DNA from: a virus
DNA length: 36,124 nucleotides
IMG/VR virus record: IMGVR_UViG_3300049255_000117
Span: 1 to 36,124 of that record
Direction: 5' to 3' (one strand)
Part shown: piece after piece, positions 24,295-33,938 of the stretch
Position numbering within the stretch: position 1 is the first letter of the stretch
How the letters are laid out: each line of letters begins with the position of its first letter
The notes under the pieces: model-generated
Told to the model about the DNA's origin: nothing
Seen by the model: the letters and a program-made list of their open reading frames with translations, nothing else
Database searches by the model: none
Position numbers and translations under genes: made by a program

Positions 24295-25440
24295 TTGGCT
24301 TTTCAGATCAAGAATTTCGTTTCGATCGTCGCGTCGATGATCAACCGGATGAAAGTCACGCAGACCAAGCTGACCGATTTTAATGTCGGCGCAGTTGCCA
24401 GAACACTGGTCGAAGCGCCAGCCGCAGAGATCGATCAACTGTATCAACAGATGTTCAATGGTCTGCGCGAGGCGATTCCGGTGTCGGTGTACCAGTCGTT
24501 CTCGTTCGCGCCACTGGCGGCTACCGCAGCCACGGGCTCGATCCAGTTGACGATTGCCCCACAGACGACGCCAATATCCATTGCGGCCGGAACGTTATTT
24601 TCGACTGCCGTCAGCGCAAATCAGTATGCGGCAATTGCTGCGGTCATCGTTCCGGCTGGAACCAGCACGGCTTCGATTGCTGTCGCCGCGACGGCGACCG
24701 GGGCGGCAACCAACCTCGTCGCCAATTGCCCGTTCACGATGACGCCATCTCCTGCGGGTTTCGTGTCGGCCATCAATCTTGCGCCCTTTGTGAGCGGACA
24801 GGACACCGAAACGCCAGCCCAGCAGCAATTGCGGTTCAATGCCTTCATTGCCTCATTGCCTCGCGGGACCGTACCGGCACTGTACTATGGGATAAGCCTG
24901 GCCGCCGTGCTGGACGCCAACGGCAACGTGATCGAGCGTCCGGTATTCGCGTCCGTCGTGGAGCCCTATCTGACCGATCCAACGCAGCCGGTCGCGCTTG
25001 TGAACTGCTATGTGCATAACGGCGTCGGCAATACCTCGGCAGCACTGGTTGCCCAGGTGACGGCGTCGCTCTATGGCTACTACACGCCACAAGCCGTCCC
25101 TGTTCCGGGATACAAGGCGGCAGGGGTCAAGGTCGTCGTTGCTGCCGCAACCGAAATTCCGGTCAACGTGGCGGCGCTCATTACTGCTGCGACCGGATAT
25201 TCCAAGGCGGATGCCGTTGTCAATGGCGTCACTATTTCGGGCTTGATTACGCTGGCCACCGCAGCGATTGCTTCTTACCTGCAAAGCATTCCGATTGGCG
25301 GCTCGGCCTTGGTCGCGAAGATTGACGCGCTGGTCATGGCGATACCGGGCGTGGTGAACTACACCCCGACATTGCCCGCTGCCGACACGCCATCGACCAC
25401 GGCGCAGAAGATCATGCCGGGAGCGATTGCGCTGTCATGA
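24295..25440 (+). CDS. Baseplate J-like protein (gp6 wedge)
   Basis: This 381-residue protein matches the baseplate J family. It has an N-terminal helical part with KLTDFNVGAVARTLVEAPAAEIDQLY (read as FNVGAVARTL and AAEIDQLYQQ), a beta domain with a threonine/alanine-rich sheet, then TPAQQQLRFNAFIASLPRGT (about 180-197), the signature of J proteins, and a C-terminal helical bundle. The start is TTG 24295 after AGAGGAT. Its stop overlaps the next ATG. It should form the ring of the baseplate that connects wedge units. Confidence 0.88.
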   Translation: MAFQIKNFVSIVASMINRMKVTQTKLTDFNVGAVARTLVEAPAAEIDQLYQQMFNGLREAIPVSVYQSFSFAPLAATAATGSIQLTIAPQTTPISIAAGTLFSTAVSANQYAAIAAVIVPAGTSTASIAVAATATGAATNLVANCPFTMTPSPAGFVSAINLAPFVSGQDTETPAQQQLRFNAFIASLPRGTVPALYYGISLAAVLDANGNVIERPVFASVVEPYLTDPTQPVALVNCYVHNGVGNTSAALVAQVTASLYGYYTPQAVPVPGYKAAGVKVVVAAATEIPVNVAALITAATGYSKADAVVNGVTISGLITLATAAIASYLQSIPIGGSALVAKIDALVMAIPGVVNYTPTLPAADTPSTTAQKIMPGAIALS

Positions 25441-26315
25441 GACTCACGCAACGCCTGGTTAATTACCTGCATCGCGTGTTCGATCGCAGTCCCTCGGCAT
25501 TCATTGCACTGCGCATCAACTGCAACGATAGCAGGATGACATGGCAGATTCGCGATGCCGTGCTCACAGTCACACCGACTGGTGGCTTGGCTTCTCCATT
25601 GACGATCGACCTTACAGCCTATACGGTCGCTTCGTTGGCAGCCTATATTGCCGCGCAACCCGGTTATAGCGTTCCCGACGTCGACAGTTCCGCACTCTCT
25701 GTACTCAGTTCGCAGGTGCTGATCGACGGGAGAGGTGATGTGTCGCAGACCAACGGCGACCAGCTAGTTGGCTACACCAGCGTCGTTTGGTCTTACATGG
25801 ACGCGTGCGCCGCTGAACTTGAAGCAGCCGGATATCAGATCGGCCAGATGCTGCTGCAAATGAATACCGTCACAGCATCCGGGACATGGCTGGATCTGCA
25901 AGGAGCCTATTACGGCGTACCGCGCAATATCGGCGAAGCAGACGCACAATATGGGCCACGCATCATCGCGACGGTGATCCGGCCACTCGGCAATAATGTT
26001 GCCATCGAATCCGCGCTACGTGTGTTGAACGGCGGACTTGCCGTTTCCGTGGTCGATTACCCCGAGCTCGTCAACAACAGCTATGGGTTGTTCGATGTCG
26101 ATTTCGCCGTCAGCCTAGCGATGCTGCAAGTCGAGTCGATTGCGAACTGGCAGGCGGCGATCAGCACGATCATCAATGGCATGCGCGACGCCGGTACGCA
26201 TGTCAGGACGATCAATATTCAGGCACCTATCGAAGCAACCCTGAATCTGGGGGCGGTGGTCATTTCCGGACAAATCATCCGCATCTATCCCCAATTCCTA
26301 ACCGTGCCGACGTGA
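25437..26315 (+). CDS. Baseplate wedge / tail protein I-like
   Basis: This 292-residue protein follows the J-like gene with an ATGA overlap, the P2-type J-I order. Helices around VWSYMDACAAELEAAGYQIG lead to TWLDLQGAYYGVPRNIGE (about 148-165) and RIIATVIRPLGNNVAIESAL, typical of gpI-type proteins that bridge baseplate and fibre. An N-terminal 100-residue beta-rich extension is not part of the core family. It is followed by late promoter P6 and the fibre genes. Confidence 0.7.
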   Translation: MRLTQRLVNYLHRVFDRSPSAFIALRINCNDSRMTWQIRDAVLTVTPTGGLASPLTIDLTAYTVASLAAYIAAQPGYSVPDVDSSALSVLSSQVLIDGRGDVSQTNGDQLVGYTSVVWSYMDACAAELEAAGYQIGQMLLQMNTVTASGTWLDLQGAYYGVPRNIGEADAQYGPRIIATVIRPLGNNVAIESALRVLNGGLAVSVVDYPELVNNSYGLFDVDFAVSLAMLQVESIANWQAAISTIINGMRDAGTHVRTINIQAPIEATLNLGAVVISGQIIRIYPQFLTVPT

Positions 26316-26331
26316 CGGCATCATCGTCGCA
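26308..26331 (+). promoter_or_regulatory. Putative late promoter P6 (GACGTGAC variant), leaderless
   Basis: CGACGTGAC (one change in the octamer), with A at +4 nt, T at +8 nt, and C/A at 14/15 nt; the predicted start is the A of the fibre-gene ATG. The element overlaps the end of the I-like gene. No Shine-Dalgarno sequence. It would give the fibre genes their own transcript. Confidence 0.65.
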
Positions 26332-27710
26332 TGACGACCTATTCTGCGACTTTGACCAATGCCGGTGCTGCGCTCTATGCGCGGGCGCTTGCAACGAATA
26401 CGCCGATTGTGCTGGCCACTGCTGCCGTCGGCGATGCCGGTGGTAACGATATTGCCACGCCCGACCCGACACGCAACTCGCTCGTGAATCAGGTTTATTC
26501 CGGGCCGATCACCTCATTGTCGGTCGATCCGGGCAATCCGAGTCTGATGTGGGCAGAGCTCGATATACCGCCCAATATCGGCGGATTTACGGTACGCGAA
26601 GTGGGGCTGTTCACATCCTCCGGCGTGCTCTTTGCCATCAGTAATTTCCCGGACACGTATAAACCTCTGGTTGCCAATGGCAGCTCTGCCGACCTAGTGA
26701 TCAACTTCGGCTTGTTGGCATCGAACACGTCGCTGATCACGATCACCATCGATCCTTCGGTTGTACAAGCCACGCGTGCGTGGGTATTGGCAACCATTAC
26801 ACCAGCGTATCTGCTACCCGGTGGCACGCAGTATCAGGTGCTGCAGAAGAACTCAAACAGCAATGGCGACGTCAGTTGGCAAGATCCGAATAACCCGTGG
26901 GAAGCGACTTTGACAACGACCGGCGGGGTGGTGCCGGTGTCGGCGCTGCAGGCATATAACAAACTGATCAAGGTGGTCGGAAATCTCACCAGCCCGGTGA
27001 CGCTCACGTTCCCTGCAGCGTTTGGCAAATGGGTAGTCATCAATATGACGACGGGTAATTTCCCATTGACGGCGATTGCCATCGGTGGCACCGGCGTACC
27101 GATCCTGCAAGGGCATGCCGACGCTGTCCATTGCGACGGTGCCAATGTCTACTACTCGACCGCGAGCGCGGGCAATCGTCCGGCACTGGATGCATCGCAG
27201 GCGATTGCCAATACCTTGTATGTTGACTCGGCGGTCGGACGGGCCACCCCATTCCGCTATGTGGTGCCTGTCTTCCGCAAGTATGGCTCTGCCCCCGCTC
27301 AGATGGTTCTTGTCGGGGACACGCGCGCTGCGCAGTTTCAAAGTGGCACCGCAACGTCAATCACATGGAGCATGCCTGTGCTCTCGACGTTCAACCAGGC
27401 GAAGCCGCTGATGCTCCGGATGCATTACACAGGCGACGTGGCTGGGAATTCCTATTTTCTTCAGCTTGGTTACCAGGCGATCTTGAATGGCCCGCTCAAA
27501 CCAGCGAGCTACACAAATTTGACCGAACAGATTGCAGCACCGACGGTAGCCGGGGATCTGGCGATTTACCTGACAACGAGCCTGGTTATTCCTGCCAACA
27601 CCCTGACGACCCAGCAATGGGTGAATTTTGTGTTGACACGCTTGGCGACAAATGCCGAGGACACCAATGCCGGAAATTTTCAATTGATCAATATCACGAT
27701 GGAGCAATAA
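26331..27710 (+). CDS. Tail fibre protein, gpH-type N-terminus
   Basis: This 459-residue protein. The first 150 residues match the attachment domain of P2 H-like fibres: YSATLTNAGAALYARAL, WAELDIPPNIGGFTVREVGLF and INFGLLASNTSLITITIDPS. The rest is beta-rich (about 190-459), with a probable jelly-roll-like C-terminal domain. This domain would dock to the I-like protein. The stop abuts the next ATG, pairing it with the propeller-like protein. The start has no Shine-Dalgarno sequence and coincides with predicted P6 start. Confidence 0.82.
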   Translation: MTTYSATLTNAGAALYARALATNTPIVLATAAVGDAGGNDIATPDPTRNSLVNQVYSGPITSLSVDPGNPSLMWAELDIPPNIGGFTVREVGLFTSSGVLFAISNFPDTYKPLVANGSSADLVINFGLLASNTSLITITIDPSVVQATRAWVLATITPAYLLPGGTQYQVLQKNSNSNGDVSWQDPNNPWEATLTTTGGVVPVSALQAYNKLIKVVGNLTSPVTLTFPAAFGKWVVINMTTGNFPLTAIAIGGTGVPILQGHADAVHCDGANVYYSTASAGNRPALDASQAIANTLYVDSAVGRATPFRYVVPVFRKYGSAPAQMVLVGDTRAAQFQSGTATSITWSMPVLSTFNQAKPLMLRMHYTGDVAGNSYFLQLGYQAILNGPLKPASYTNLTEQIAAPTVAGDLAIYLTTSLVIPANTLTTQQWVNFVLTRLATNAEDTNAGNFQLINITMEQ

Positions 27711-29165
27711 ATGAGCGAATTGCTCGATGATGGCGAGCTGCCATCTGGTTATTTTTTTGCTGGCCCGACTGCGACGCCGGTTGGTGGAAGCACAGGCGTT
27801 CTTCCCGCCAATGGCGCGATTGTGTCTCTAGAGACCTATCCCGGTCTGAGCTACTTGAACGAGAATATCGGATACCTCCCCGGCCCGGCATACCTGCCGC
27901 AGTATGGCGCACCCGGCTTCAACGTCAATCAAAGCTCCGGCCCCGGTGGGGAAATGCTGTACAACTACTCCGCTGTTATCGGACCGTATTACATTCTGTG
28001 TGGCTCGAACAATCAGCCGAACTCGACCATTGGTATCGGGGCATCGCTCAGTGTTTCTTCTGACCTGGTGAACTGGACGATCTCGCAAATTAATACCCTG
28101 GTAGGCACCATTTGCGTGGGTATTGTGAAAGTCGGAGCAACTTACTACGCAACGGTTCAAGGGACAGGCCAATACCCTGATGCCATCTACAGCAGTACGA
28201 ATCTGACGTCGTGGACTATTGCGTTTTCATATACTGGCGTAACTGCGGTCTATGATGTAAGTGCGATGGCAGCGACTTCGCAGATTGCCGTTTCGCTTCG
28301 TGGCGGGAACAGCAATATCACGTTCTTCAATGGGACTAAATGGGTTCTCGATACGAACAATGTCGGGGCCCACAATTACTTATCCAACCTCAATACCCTA
28401 TCTACAGGGGAGATTGGCGGTATCGCGCTGACGTCGAGCGGCGGCGGGGCATATTCGTTTTCGGCATGGAAAGTTGGCGTCGGCGCAACTACATCAACAA
28501 TCAGTCTGGTTGAGCCGAATTTCACGGGTAGCGCCCTCTGCCCGTCGGGCGCAAATCTGGATACGTCTGCCCCAAATAACCCGTTTAACGCAAAACTATC
28601 CTACGTCGGCGGACACTACGTCGCGATCATTTTCGGCATTGTCTATACGTCCCCGGATTTCACGCACTGGACGAAGCAGGGGGACAAGCAATTTATCGCG
28701 CTGGAGAACATGGGCGGGACCATGTATGCCATTTCGATTGACAATAATGTGAATCAGTATTTCTCGTCGCCGGACGGAATCAATTGGACGCTGTATTACA
28801 CCAGTCAAATGAATCAAGGTTACATCGCCGGGAATTGCGGAGCGTTGATCCTTCCACTGGCAAACAACGTGTGGGCTGTATGCAGCAGCGTCTTCGACCA
28901 ATATATTTCCAATATTGGCAATTTGTACGGTCAGCAAGGTTCCTGGATATCGTTCGTCTATAACCCGACGACAACTCCACTTGTGATGCAAAGTCCGACT
29001 AACCAGTCGACCAGTGTCTGCACGTTCAGTGTCACGCCGAATGGGGCGGGCATCATGGGGGGAGGCTACACGATAGTCCCTTCGTACAATCCGACCGTAT
29101 CTGTACTGATGCCGAACCTCACATCGCCGTATGGAGCGGGTACAGAAATGTTCATGAAAATCTGA
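27711..29165 (+). CDS. Propeller-like receptor-binding protein 1
   Basis: This 484-residue protein is Ser/Thr/Asn/Tyr-rich. It contains repeated short motifs of the form S-x-D/N-L/G-x-x-W-T (SSDLVNWT, SSTNLTSWT, TSPDFTHWT, SSPDGINWT), each followed by strands, as in sialidase-like or kelch-like beta-propeller blades. I count at least four such blades. It begins immediately after the fibre gene stop, with GGAGC upstream, so it is probably the distal receptor-binding part of that fibre. No catalytic residues can be assigned; glycan binding rather than hydrolysis is the safer inference. Confidence 0.7.
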   Translation: MSELLDDGELPSGYFFAGPTATPVGGSTGVLPANGAIVSLETYPGLSYLNENIGYLPGPAYLPQYGAPGFNVNQSSGPGGEMLYNYSAVIGPYYILCGSNNQPNSTIGIGASLSVSSDLVNWTISQINTLVGTICVGIVKVGATYYATVQGTGQYPDAIYSSTNLTSWTIAFSYTGVTAVYDVSAMAATSQIAVSLRGGNSNITFFNGTKWVLDTNNVGAHNYLSNLNTLSTGEIGGIALTSSGGGAYSFSAWKVGVGATTSTISLVEPNFTGSALCPSGANLDTSAPNNPFNAKLSYVGGHYVAIIFGIVYTSPDFTHWTKQGDKQFIALENMGGTMYAISIDNNVNQYFSSPDGINWTLYYTSQMNQGYIAGNCGALILPLANNVWAVCSSVFDQYISNIGNLYGQQGSWISFVYNPTTTPLVMQSPTNQSTSVCTFSVTPNGAGIMGGGYTIVPSYNPTVSVLMPNLTSPYGAGTEMFMKI

Positions 29166-29174
29166 CGGGTTTCC

Positions 29175-29786
29175 ATGGCATTCCACGATTTAGCCAAGGC
29201 CACGACGCCGACGCAGGGAACCGGCACGATCACTCTCGGCTCCGCTGTCTCCGGCTTTCTGACGTTTGCGCAAGCAGGGGTCATCGATCAGGAGACAGTG
29301 TCCTATGGCATCTTCGATCCGCAGTCGCTCGCTTCCGAGGCGGGGCATGGCGTTTATTCGGCAGCCAACGGCACGCTGACCCGTGGCCCGATAGCATCAT
29401 CCAATGGCGGGGCTGCGATCAACCTGTCGGGGTCTGCAATCGTTGTCCTCACCGTGCTCGCGGAGGATCTGACGCCGCGCCCGATCTGGCAGGTCAAGGT
29501 TGCGAGCGCCAGTAACACCAGTTATACCGCGTCGAATAACGACTGCCTGCAAATCAATACGACAAATGCCGCGTTTTCTGTCGTGCTGCCCGCCAATCCG
29601 CAACCGGGCTGGACGGTGCGCATCGCCGATTACGCAGTCACGTTCGCCACCAACAACGTCACCGTCGTTTATAGCGGAGCCGGGATTATGGGCCTCGCGC
29701 AAAACATGACCATCTCGCAAAACATCACCGTCGGCAGCATCGATCTCGTCTACATCGATGCTGTGATGGGCTGGAAGATATTATGA
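29175..29786 (+). CDS. Second fibre adaptor protein
   Basis: This 203-residue protein has an N-terminal domain of a type found in many tail fibres and spikes (about 1-95): TQGTGTITLGSAVSGFLTFAQ, VSYGIFDP and YSAANGTLTRGPIASSNGG. The C-terminal 100 residues form a beta-rich domain with repeated hydrophobic strands (NAAFSVVLPANPQPGWTVRI), similar to trimeric fibre adaptor folds. Its stop overlaps the next ATG, so it is coupled to the second propeller-like protein and forms the second receptor-binding unit. Confidence 0.65.
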   Translation: MAFHDLAKATTPTQGTGTITLGSAVSGFLTFAQAGVIDQETVSYGIFDPQSLASEAGHGVYSAANGTLTRGPIASSNGGAAINLSGSAIVVLTVLAEDLTPRPIWQVKVASASNTSYTASNNDCLQINTTNAAFSVVLPANPQPGWTVRIADYAVTFATNNVTVVYSGAGIMGLAQNMTISQNITVGSIDLVYIDAVMGWKIL

Positions 29787-32377
29787 GTAACCTGAGCCAA
29801 TTTCTACAGAACAGCGCCGTGCCGGTTGGGCAAAGCGTGCAAATGCCTGCGCTTGCCAATGCTGGCACGAACCAGTTTGTCACCGCTGCCAACGAGCTGT
29901 ACGTGAATACCGCGACCGCTTCGGTCGTGCCGCAATCAAGCTGCAGCCCCTTGCTGCCTGCTGCATTGGGAGCGGTAAACGACGTCATCCTGCCGACGTC
30001 GCAGGTGAGCCTTGCATCGTTCCAGATGGCGTCGAATGTTCCTGCTTCGGGTTTCTATGCCGGTCTGATTACGTCGGCGGCGATGCAATCGACCAAAGGG
30101 TTTTATGTTGGCGGCGTGTACTACCTGTTCAGCCCGAACGACACCACCAATACGATAGGCTGGATCAGCACAACCGATACCGTCAACTACACGGGCTTTG
30201 TTCCGATTACGCCCCTGGCTGGCCTGATGATCGTGGACGTGTTTTATAACGCGGCGAACGCGATGTGGTGCTTCCTTGAGGCAAATGGGACGATATTTAC
30301 AACGTCGAATCTTACTACCTTTGCGAATGCGACCTTCTATAGCCTGCCTGCACTTGCCACGGCAAACGGTTATGTGCGATTGACGAACATCAACGGCACC
30401 TGGTATGCCGTCGGCGGTAGCACAACCGGAAGCGGCTACCGGGTGTCGTCGTCCGCAAATTTGACCGCATGGACTGTCGTCATCGAGAACACAGCAGGAG
30501 GCGCTCCCGCATTCAATATTGTGCAGGGAGCAGGGGCAGGAGCGGCCACCGAGATTCTTGTGATCTGCAATAACAACACGATCCTGAAAAGCACGAATAA
30601 TGGCACGAGCTTTACGGCTGTCACCCCGGTGCTATCAGTTTCTGGGCAGACAGTGCAAGGTTTGAACAATGTTTTTTACTCCGCGCGCACCGGCCTTTAT
30701 TACCTCGCAGCGACCATATCGAATTACACCTATGTCGCCGTTTCCACGACTGGTACATTGGCTTCCGCCGGATGGACAGCATACAGCACCGGGTATCTCG
30801 CGGTAGGCAACTCGGCAACCGCAAATATCAATTTCATCGATACCGGCACATGGGTCGGCCCCGTCTTTTCTACTACCGTATATGGGACATACTTCTTCTA
30901 CGGAGCGTCTTATAACACCTTGAGCAGTCCGATCCTTACGGCAGCGCAGCAGATGACGCTGGAGACTGCTGCTTCGGTCTACTATCAGGGCTGCAAGGCG
31001 ATGTGGCTGAACAATGCTCTGATCGTGGCATACTCCGGCCAGCCAGATCCGACCTACGCATACCAGCGCCCGAATGCGTTGCTTGCTGTGGCGAGCGGCG
31101 CGACTTGCAGCAGCGGGATTGGGATCAATCTGTGGTTCCCCGTGTCCAGCACTGGTGTTTCCCCGCCGCAATGGGGATCGTGGTCGGGTGTCACCTGGTT
31201 CAATGGCGCGTACTACGCAGCGGCAGGTGCGTTCAGCGCGCAGGGAGCGACCTACTTTTATTATTACGCGCTGTTCCTGTACAAAATCGCATCGAGTCTG
31301 GCGACTTTCTCCTGTCCATTGGCGCCGGTATCCGAGGTTTTCGGTGTGGCGCTGGAAAGCTGCACGCAAATGACTTTATCTTGCCCGATGCCGACTCCGA
31401 ATGGCACCGGCCTGTATTGGGCCGCGTCGCAGAATTCCAATGCGTACCCGCAGCAGGCTGTTTCCACCATCGTTGTGTTCAGCTTTAACGGTTCTGTCCT
31501 CACGGCCTGTTCGCTATCGCCGTCCAGCTCCAGTCTGACTGGAACGAATACAAGCAGCATCAATGGTTATTCCATTGCGGGGCAGCCCAACGGCAGCGTG
31601 TCGGTGCCAAAGTGGAGCAGTCTGTTGAATGCCTACGTTCTCGCGTTGCCTGCCACCGCATCCTATTCCGGCACCGGCTCGACCGCTGCTGTGGCGGTTG
31701 GGACGGTTCCCTCATTGTCCAGTTCGTCACTGTCAAACCTGATTACCTCTGCGTCATGGTCGTCTGCGCAATGGACTAACGTATTCGGCCTGGATGTGTT
31801 GAGTTCCGGCGGCGTGGTGATGGTAATCCAGAGTTCAACCTCATTGAGCCTGTCGGTCTGCTTCGGGGCTGGTGTCATCAATGTGTTTTCCAGCACCTAC
31901 AACAACAATGTTGGTAACAATACGCCAAATAGCTATGCGATGTGGGAGATCGTCTCGAATGGCGTGTCCTACCTTGCGTATGCATACGTCAACACGAACA
32001 CCTATCTGAACGTCTACAAGTTGAGTGCGACGGGCGGCCCTACCCTGGTGGTGAATGCTTGCCCGATTCCTAACCTGAACCTCGCAGCGACGGTGACGAA
32101 TAACCTGCGTCGGGTATTCAACCTCAACGGCTCGTTCTATTTGGGCGACACCGCAGCCGCGTCGAGCACGATGCGTAATTCGCTGATGTTGACCCCTAAC
32201 GGTCTGGGATCGTTCTCGATTGCGCCTGAATGGTTGCAGGTGGCAGGCGATGCGACGCCGGCAGGCAAGGCTTCCACTTATACGACGCAGAACACGATTA
32301 CTACGGTAAGTACCAGTGGCGTGCCTGCTGTCTTTATTCCTGCCGGTGCAGCAGGTTCATTTCTGAAAGTTAAATAA
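29783..32377 (+). CDS. Propeller-like receptor-binding protein 2
   Basis: This 864-residue protein is the second largest here and has the same composition as protein 27711-29165. Repeated blades include TTDTVNYTGF, TTSNLTTFANAT, SSSANLTAWTVV, KSTNNGTSFTAV and SAGWTAYS in the first half, and Trp/Ser-rich strands continue through the second half, which suggests two propellers in tandem. GGAAG precedes the ATG, which overlaps the adaptor stop. Receptor binding is inferred from position and repeat type. The two propeller proteins probably give a host-range choice. Confidence 0.7.
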   Translation: MSNLSQFLQNSAVPVGQSVQMPALANAGTNQFVTAANELYVNTATASVVPQSSCSPLLPAALGAVNDVILPTSQVSLASFQMASNVPASGFYAGLITSAAMQSTKGFYVGGVYYLFSPNDTTNTIGWISTTDTVNYTGFVPITPLAGLMIVDVFYNAANAMWCFLEANGTIFTTSNLTTFANATFYSLPALATANGYVRLTNINGTWYAVGGSTTGSGYRVSSSANLTAWTVVIENTAGGAPAFNIVQGAGAGAATEILVICNNNTILKSTNNGTSFTAVTPVLSVSGQTVQGLNNVFYSARTGLYYLAATISNYTYVAVSTTGTLASAGWTAYSTGYLAVGNSATANINFIDTGTWVGPVFSTTVYGTYFFYGASYNTLSSPILTAAQQMTLETAASVYYQGCKAMWLNNALIVAYSGQPDPTYAYQRPNALLAVASGATCSSGIGINLWFPVSSTGVSPPQWGSWSGVTWFNGAYYAAAGAFSAQGATYFYYYALFLYKIASSLATFSCPLAPVSEVFGVALESCTQMTLSCPMPTPNGTGLYWAASQNSNAYPQQAVSTIVVFSFNGSVLTACSLSPSSSSLTGTNTSSINGYSIAGQPNGSVSVPKWSSLLNAYVLALPATASYSGTGSTAAVAVGTVPSLSSSSLSNLITSASWSSAQWTNVFGLDVLSSGGVVMVIQSSTSLSLSVCFGAGVINVFSSTYNNNVGNNTPNSYAMWEIVSNGVSYLAYAYVNTNTYLNVYKLSATGGPTLVVNACPIPNLNLAATVTNNLRRVFNLNGSFYLGDTAAASSTMRNSLMLTPNGLGSFSIAPEWLQVAGDATPAGKASTYTTQNTITTVSTSGVPAVFIPAGAAGSFLKVK

Positions 32378-32730
32378 TGGACGACATCGTTTTTATTGCC
32401 CCGACGCCACAAGCGCCGCCGGTCTATACCTGGTACGTCGATACTGGCGCATTCCTTGATCGCTTCGACACTTGCATGATGGCGGTGCTGCTCTCGACCG
32501 ATGCGGTGGTGCAAGCTCTGTTAAAAAGCCTGTTGGCACGCAAATGGGTTGATTTGCAGCGTCAGGATGTGATCGATGCCGTCAAATACATTGCGGGAGA
32601 AACCGTGCAAGGTTTGGGTACGATCTCGATGCCGATCACTGGGATGACGGCGGAACTGGCTACCGCTATTTTGACGACGGTGCCGTTGCCGGAAGAACAG
32701 ATGACGACGGTAAAACTGTATTTCTCTTAG
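32377..32730 (+). CDS. Small tail-region protein after receptor-binding protein
   Basis: This 117-residue protein overlaps the preceding stop by one base (TAATG). It has a hydrophobic/Pro N-terminus (IAPTPQAPPVYTWYVD), a helical middle (FDTCMMAVLLSTDAVVQALL and WVDLQRQDVIDAVKYIAGE) and a beta end. It is not a membrane protein. I do not recognise a family; fibre assembly help or a tail structural role is suggested by coupling to the receptor-binding gene. Confidence 0.6.
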   Translation: MDDIVFIAPTPQAPPVYTWYVDTGAFLDRFDTCMMAVLLSTDAVVQALLKSLLARKWVDLQRQDVIDAVKYIAGETVQGLGTISMPITGMTAELATAILTTVPLPEEQMTTVKLYFS

Positions 32731-32743
32731 GGCTTGGTAAACC

Positions 32744-33937
32744 GTGCTGGGGTTTTACGCGCTCGCGACCGCTGCGCTCGGCACGGATGGCGCTGCCTAC
32801 CTAGATGCAACACTGTCCGGGGCGACTGCGACCGGAGCCATCGGCACGCTCTCTGGGGACGCCACGTCGGTTCAACTCGCGTCTACTCTGGGTGCTGGTG
32901 CGGTTGCCACTCTCGTCGCGTCTGAATCGCTTGCCTCCTTTGGCGTTTCTGCAGCCGGCGCCACAGGCGTCTCTGTGGCAAATCCAGAAGTGCTGGATTC
33001 TTCGACGTCCGCATCAGGTGTTGTCGCCCCATTCGCACTATCGCTATTGGCGCAGTCCTCCGGCGCGGTTGGCATTGGCGCGGTTGCGCAGCTCGCTGAT
33101 TACCTGACCACCTGGTTTGTCGGTGTCGATAGCGCTGCTGCCATCGCTACGCTAATGCCGGATGTCGGCGTAGCGTTTGGCGCGTTCCCGATCACGAGCG
33201 ACGGTGTTCTGGGTTTATGGACGCTCGGCGATGCCGCTCTGGGAATAGACGCGCCGTCGGAGACATTGTTCTCTGGTGTGGCAGGCAACGGGCGGTGCAG
33301 TTCCATGGCGACGTTTGTCGACAATAGCGTTGTGGCGGTTACGGTCGCCGCTCCGGTGATAGCAAATCCGGGCGTCGATGTGCCGGGCGTTGCCGCAATC
33401 GGGCAGGTTGGCCAGCTCGCAATCTATTCGACGTTGCCATTGGCGGGTGTTGTTGCGACAGCTTTTGCGGGGACGACGGCGACGGATCTGTTTGTGTCGT
33501 TTGGTCAGGCAACTGCAACTGCTTACGCTGGATTTCTTGGCGGCGACATGGGTTTGCCGATGACCGGAATGTGGGCTGTGACTGCATGTGGCTCCGGCAG
33601 TGTCGACGATCCAGGTGTGCGCCTGTCGGGTTGCGTCGCGACGGCGGCACTAGGGACGTTCCTGTCGCATACCCCGTCGTCGGCCTTTGCGCTGTGGGGC
33701 GCACCTGTTCCCGGTGGTGCAGCGTCGGTCGCATTTGCCGGGTTGCCGACGATTTCGTTGTCCATCGGTACCGGCCAGACCGCCGCGCAGGTTGCCGGTG
33801 GGCTCGCTGCGCTGATCAATGCGAATGCAGCGCTGGTTACCGCTGGCGTCACCGCAAGGGTGGTCGATAACCTCGTGGAGCTTCACCAGCCGCAACCGGC
33901 ATTGATCGCTTCCACTCTTTTCTTTACAGGAACATGA
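32744..33937 (+). CDS. Ala/Gly/Val-rich repetitive tail protein
   Basis: This 397-residue protein starts at GTG 32744. It is dominated by loosely repeated strands of about 25-30 residues of the type GATATGAIGTLSGDA / AIGQVGQLAIYSTLP, with few charged residues, which looks like stacked beta repeats. The last 65 residues form a separate domain (TISLSIGTGQTAAQVAGGLAALINANA, read as SIGTGQTAAQVAGGLA and ARVVDNLVELHQP) that resembles a small domain reused in sheath and tail proteins. It is probably virion-associated. The function is unknown. Confidence 0.6.
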   Translation: MLGFYALATAALGTDGAAYLDATLSGATATGAIGTLSGDATSVQLASTLGAGAVATLVASESLASFGVSAAGATGVSVANPEVLDSSTSASGVVAPFALSLLAQSSGAVGIGAVAQLADYLTTWFVGVDSAAAIATLMPDVGVAFGAFPITSDGVLGLWTLGDAALGIDAPSETLFSGVAGNGRCSSMATFVDNSVVAVTVAAPVIANPGVDVPGVAAIGQVGQLAIYSTLPLAGVVATAFAGTTATDLFVSFGQATATAYAGFLGGDMGLPMTGMWAVTACGSGSVDDPGVRLSGCVATAALGTFLSHTPSSAFALWGAPVPGGAASVAFAGLPTISLSIGTGQTAAQVAGGLAALINANAALVTAGVTARVVDNLVELHQPQPALIASTLFFTGT

Positions 33938-33938
33938 T

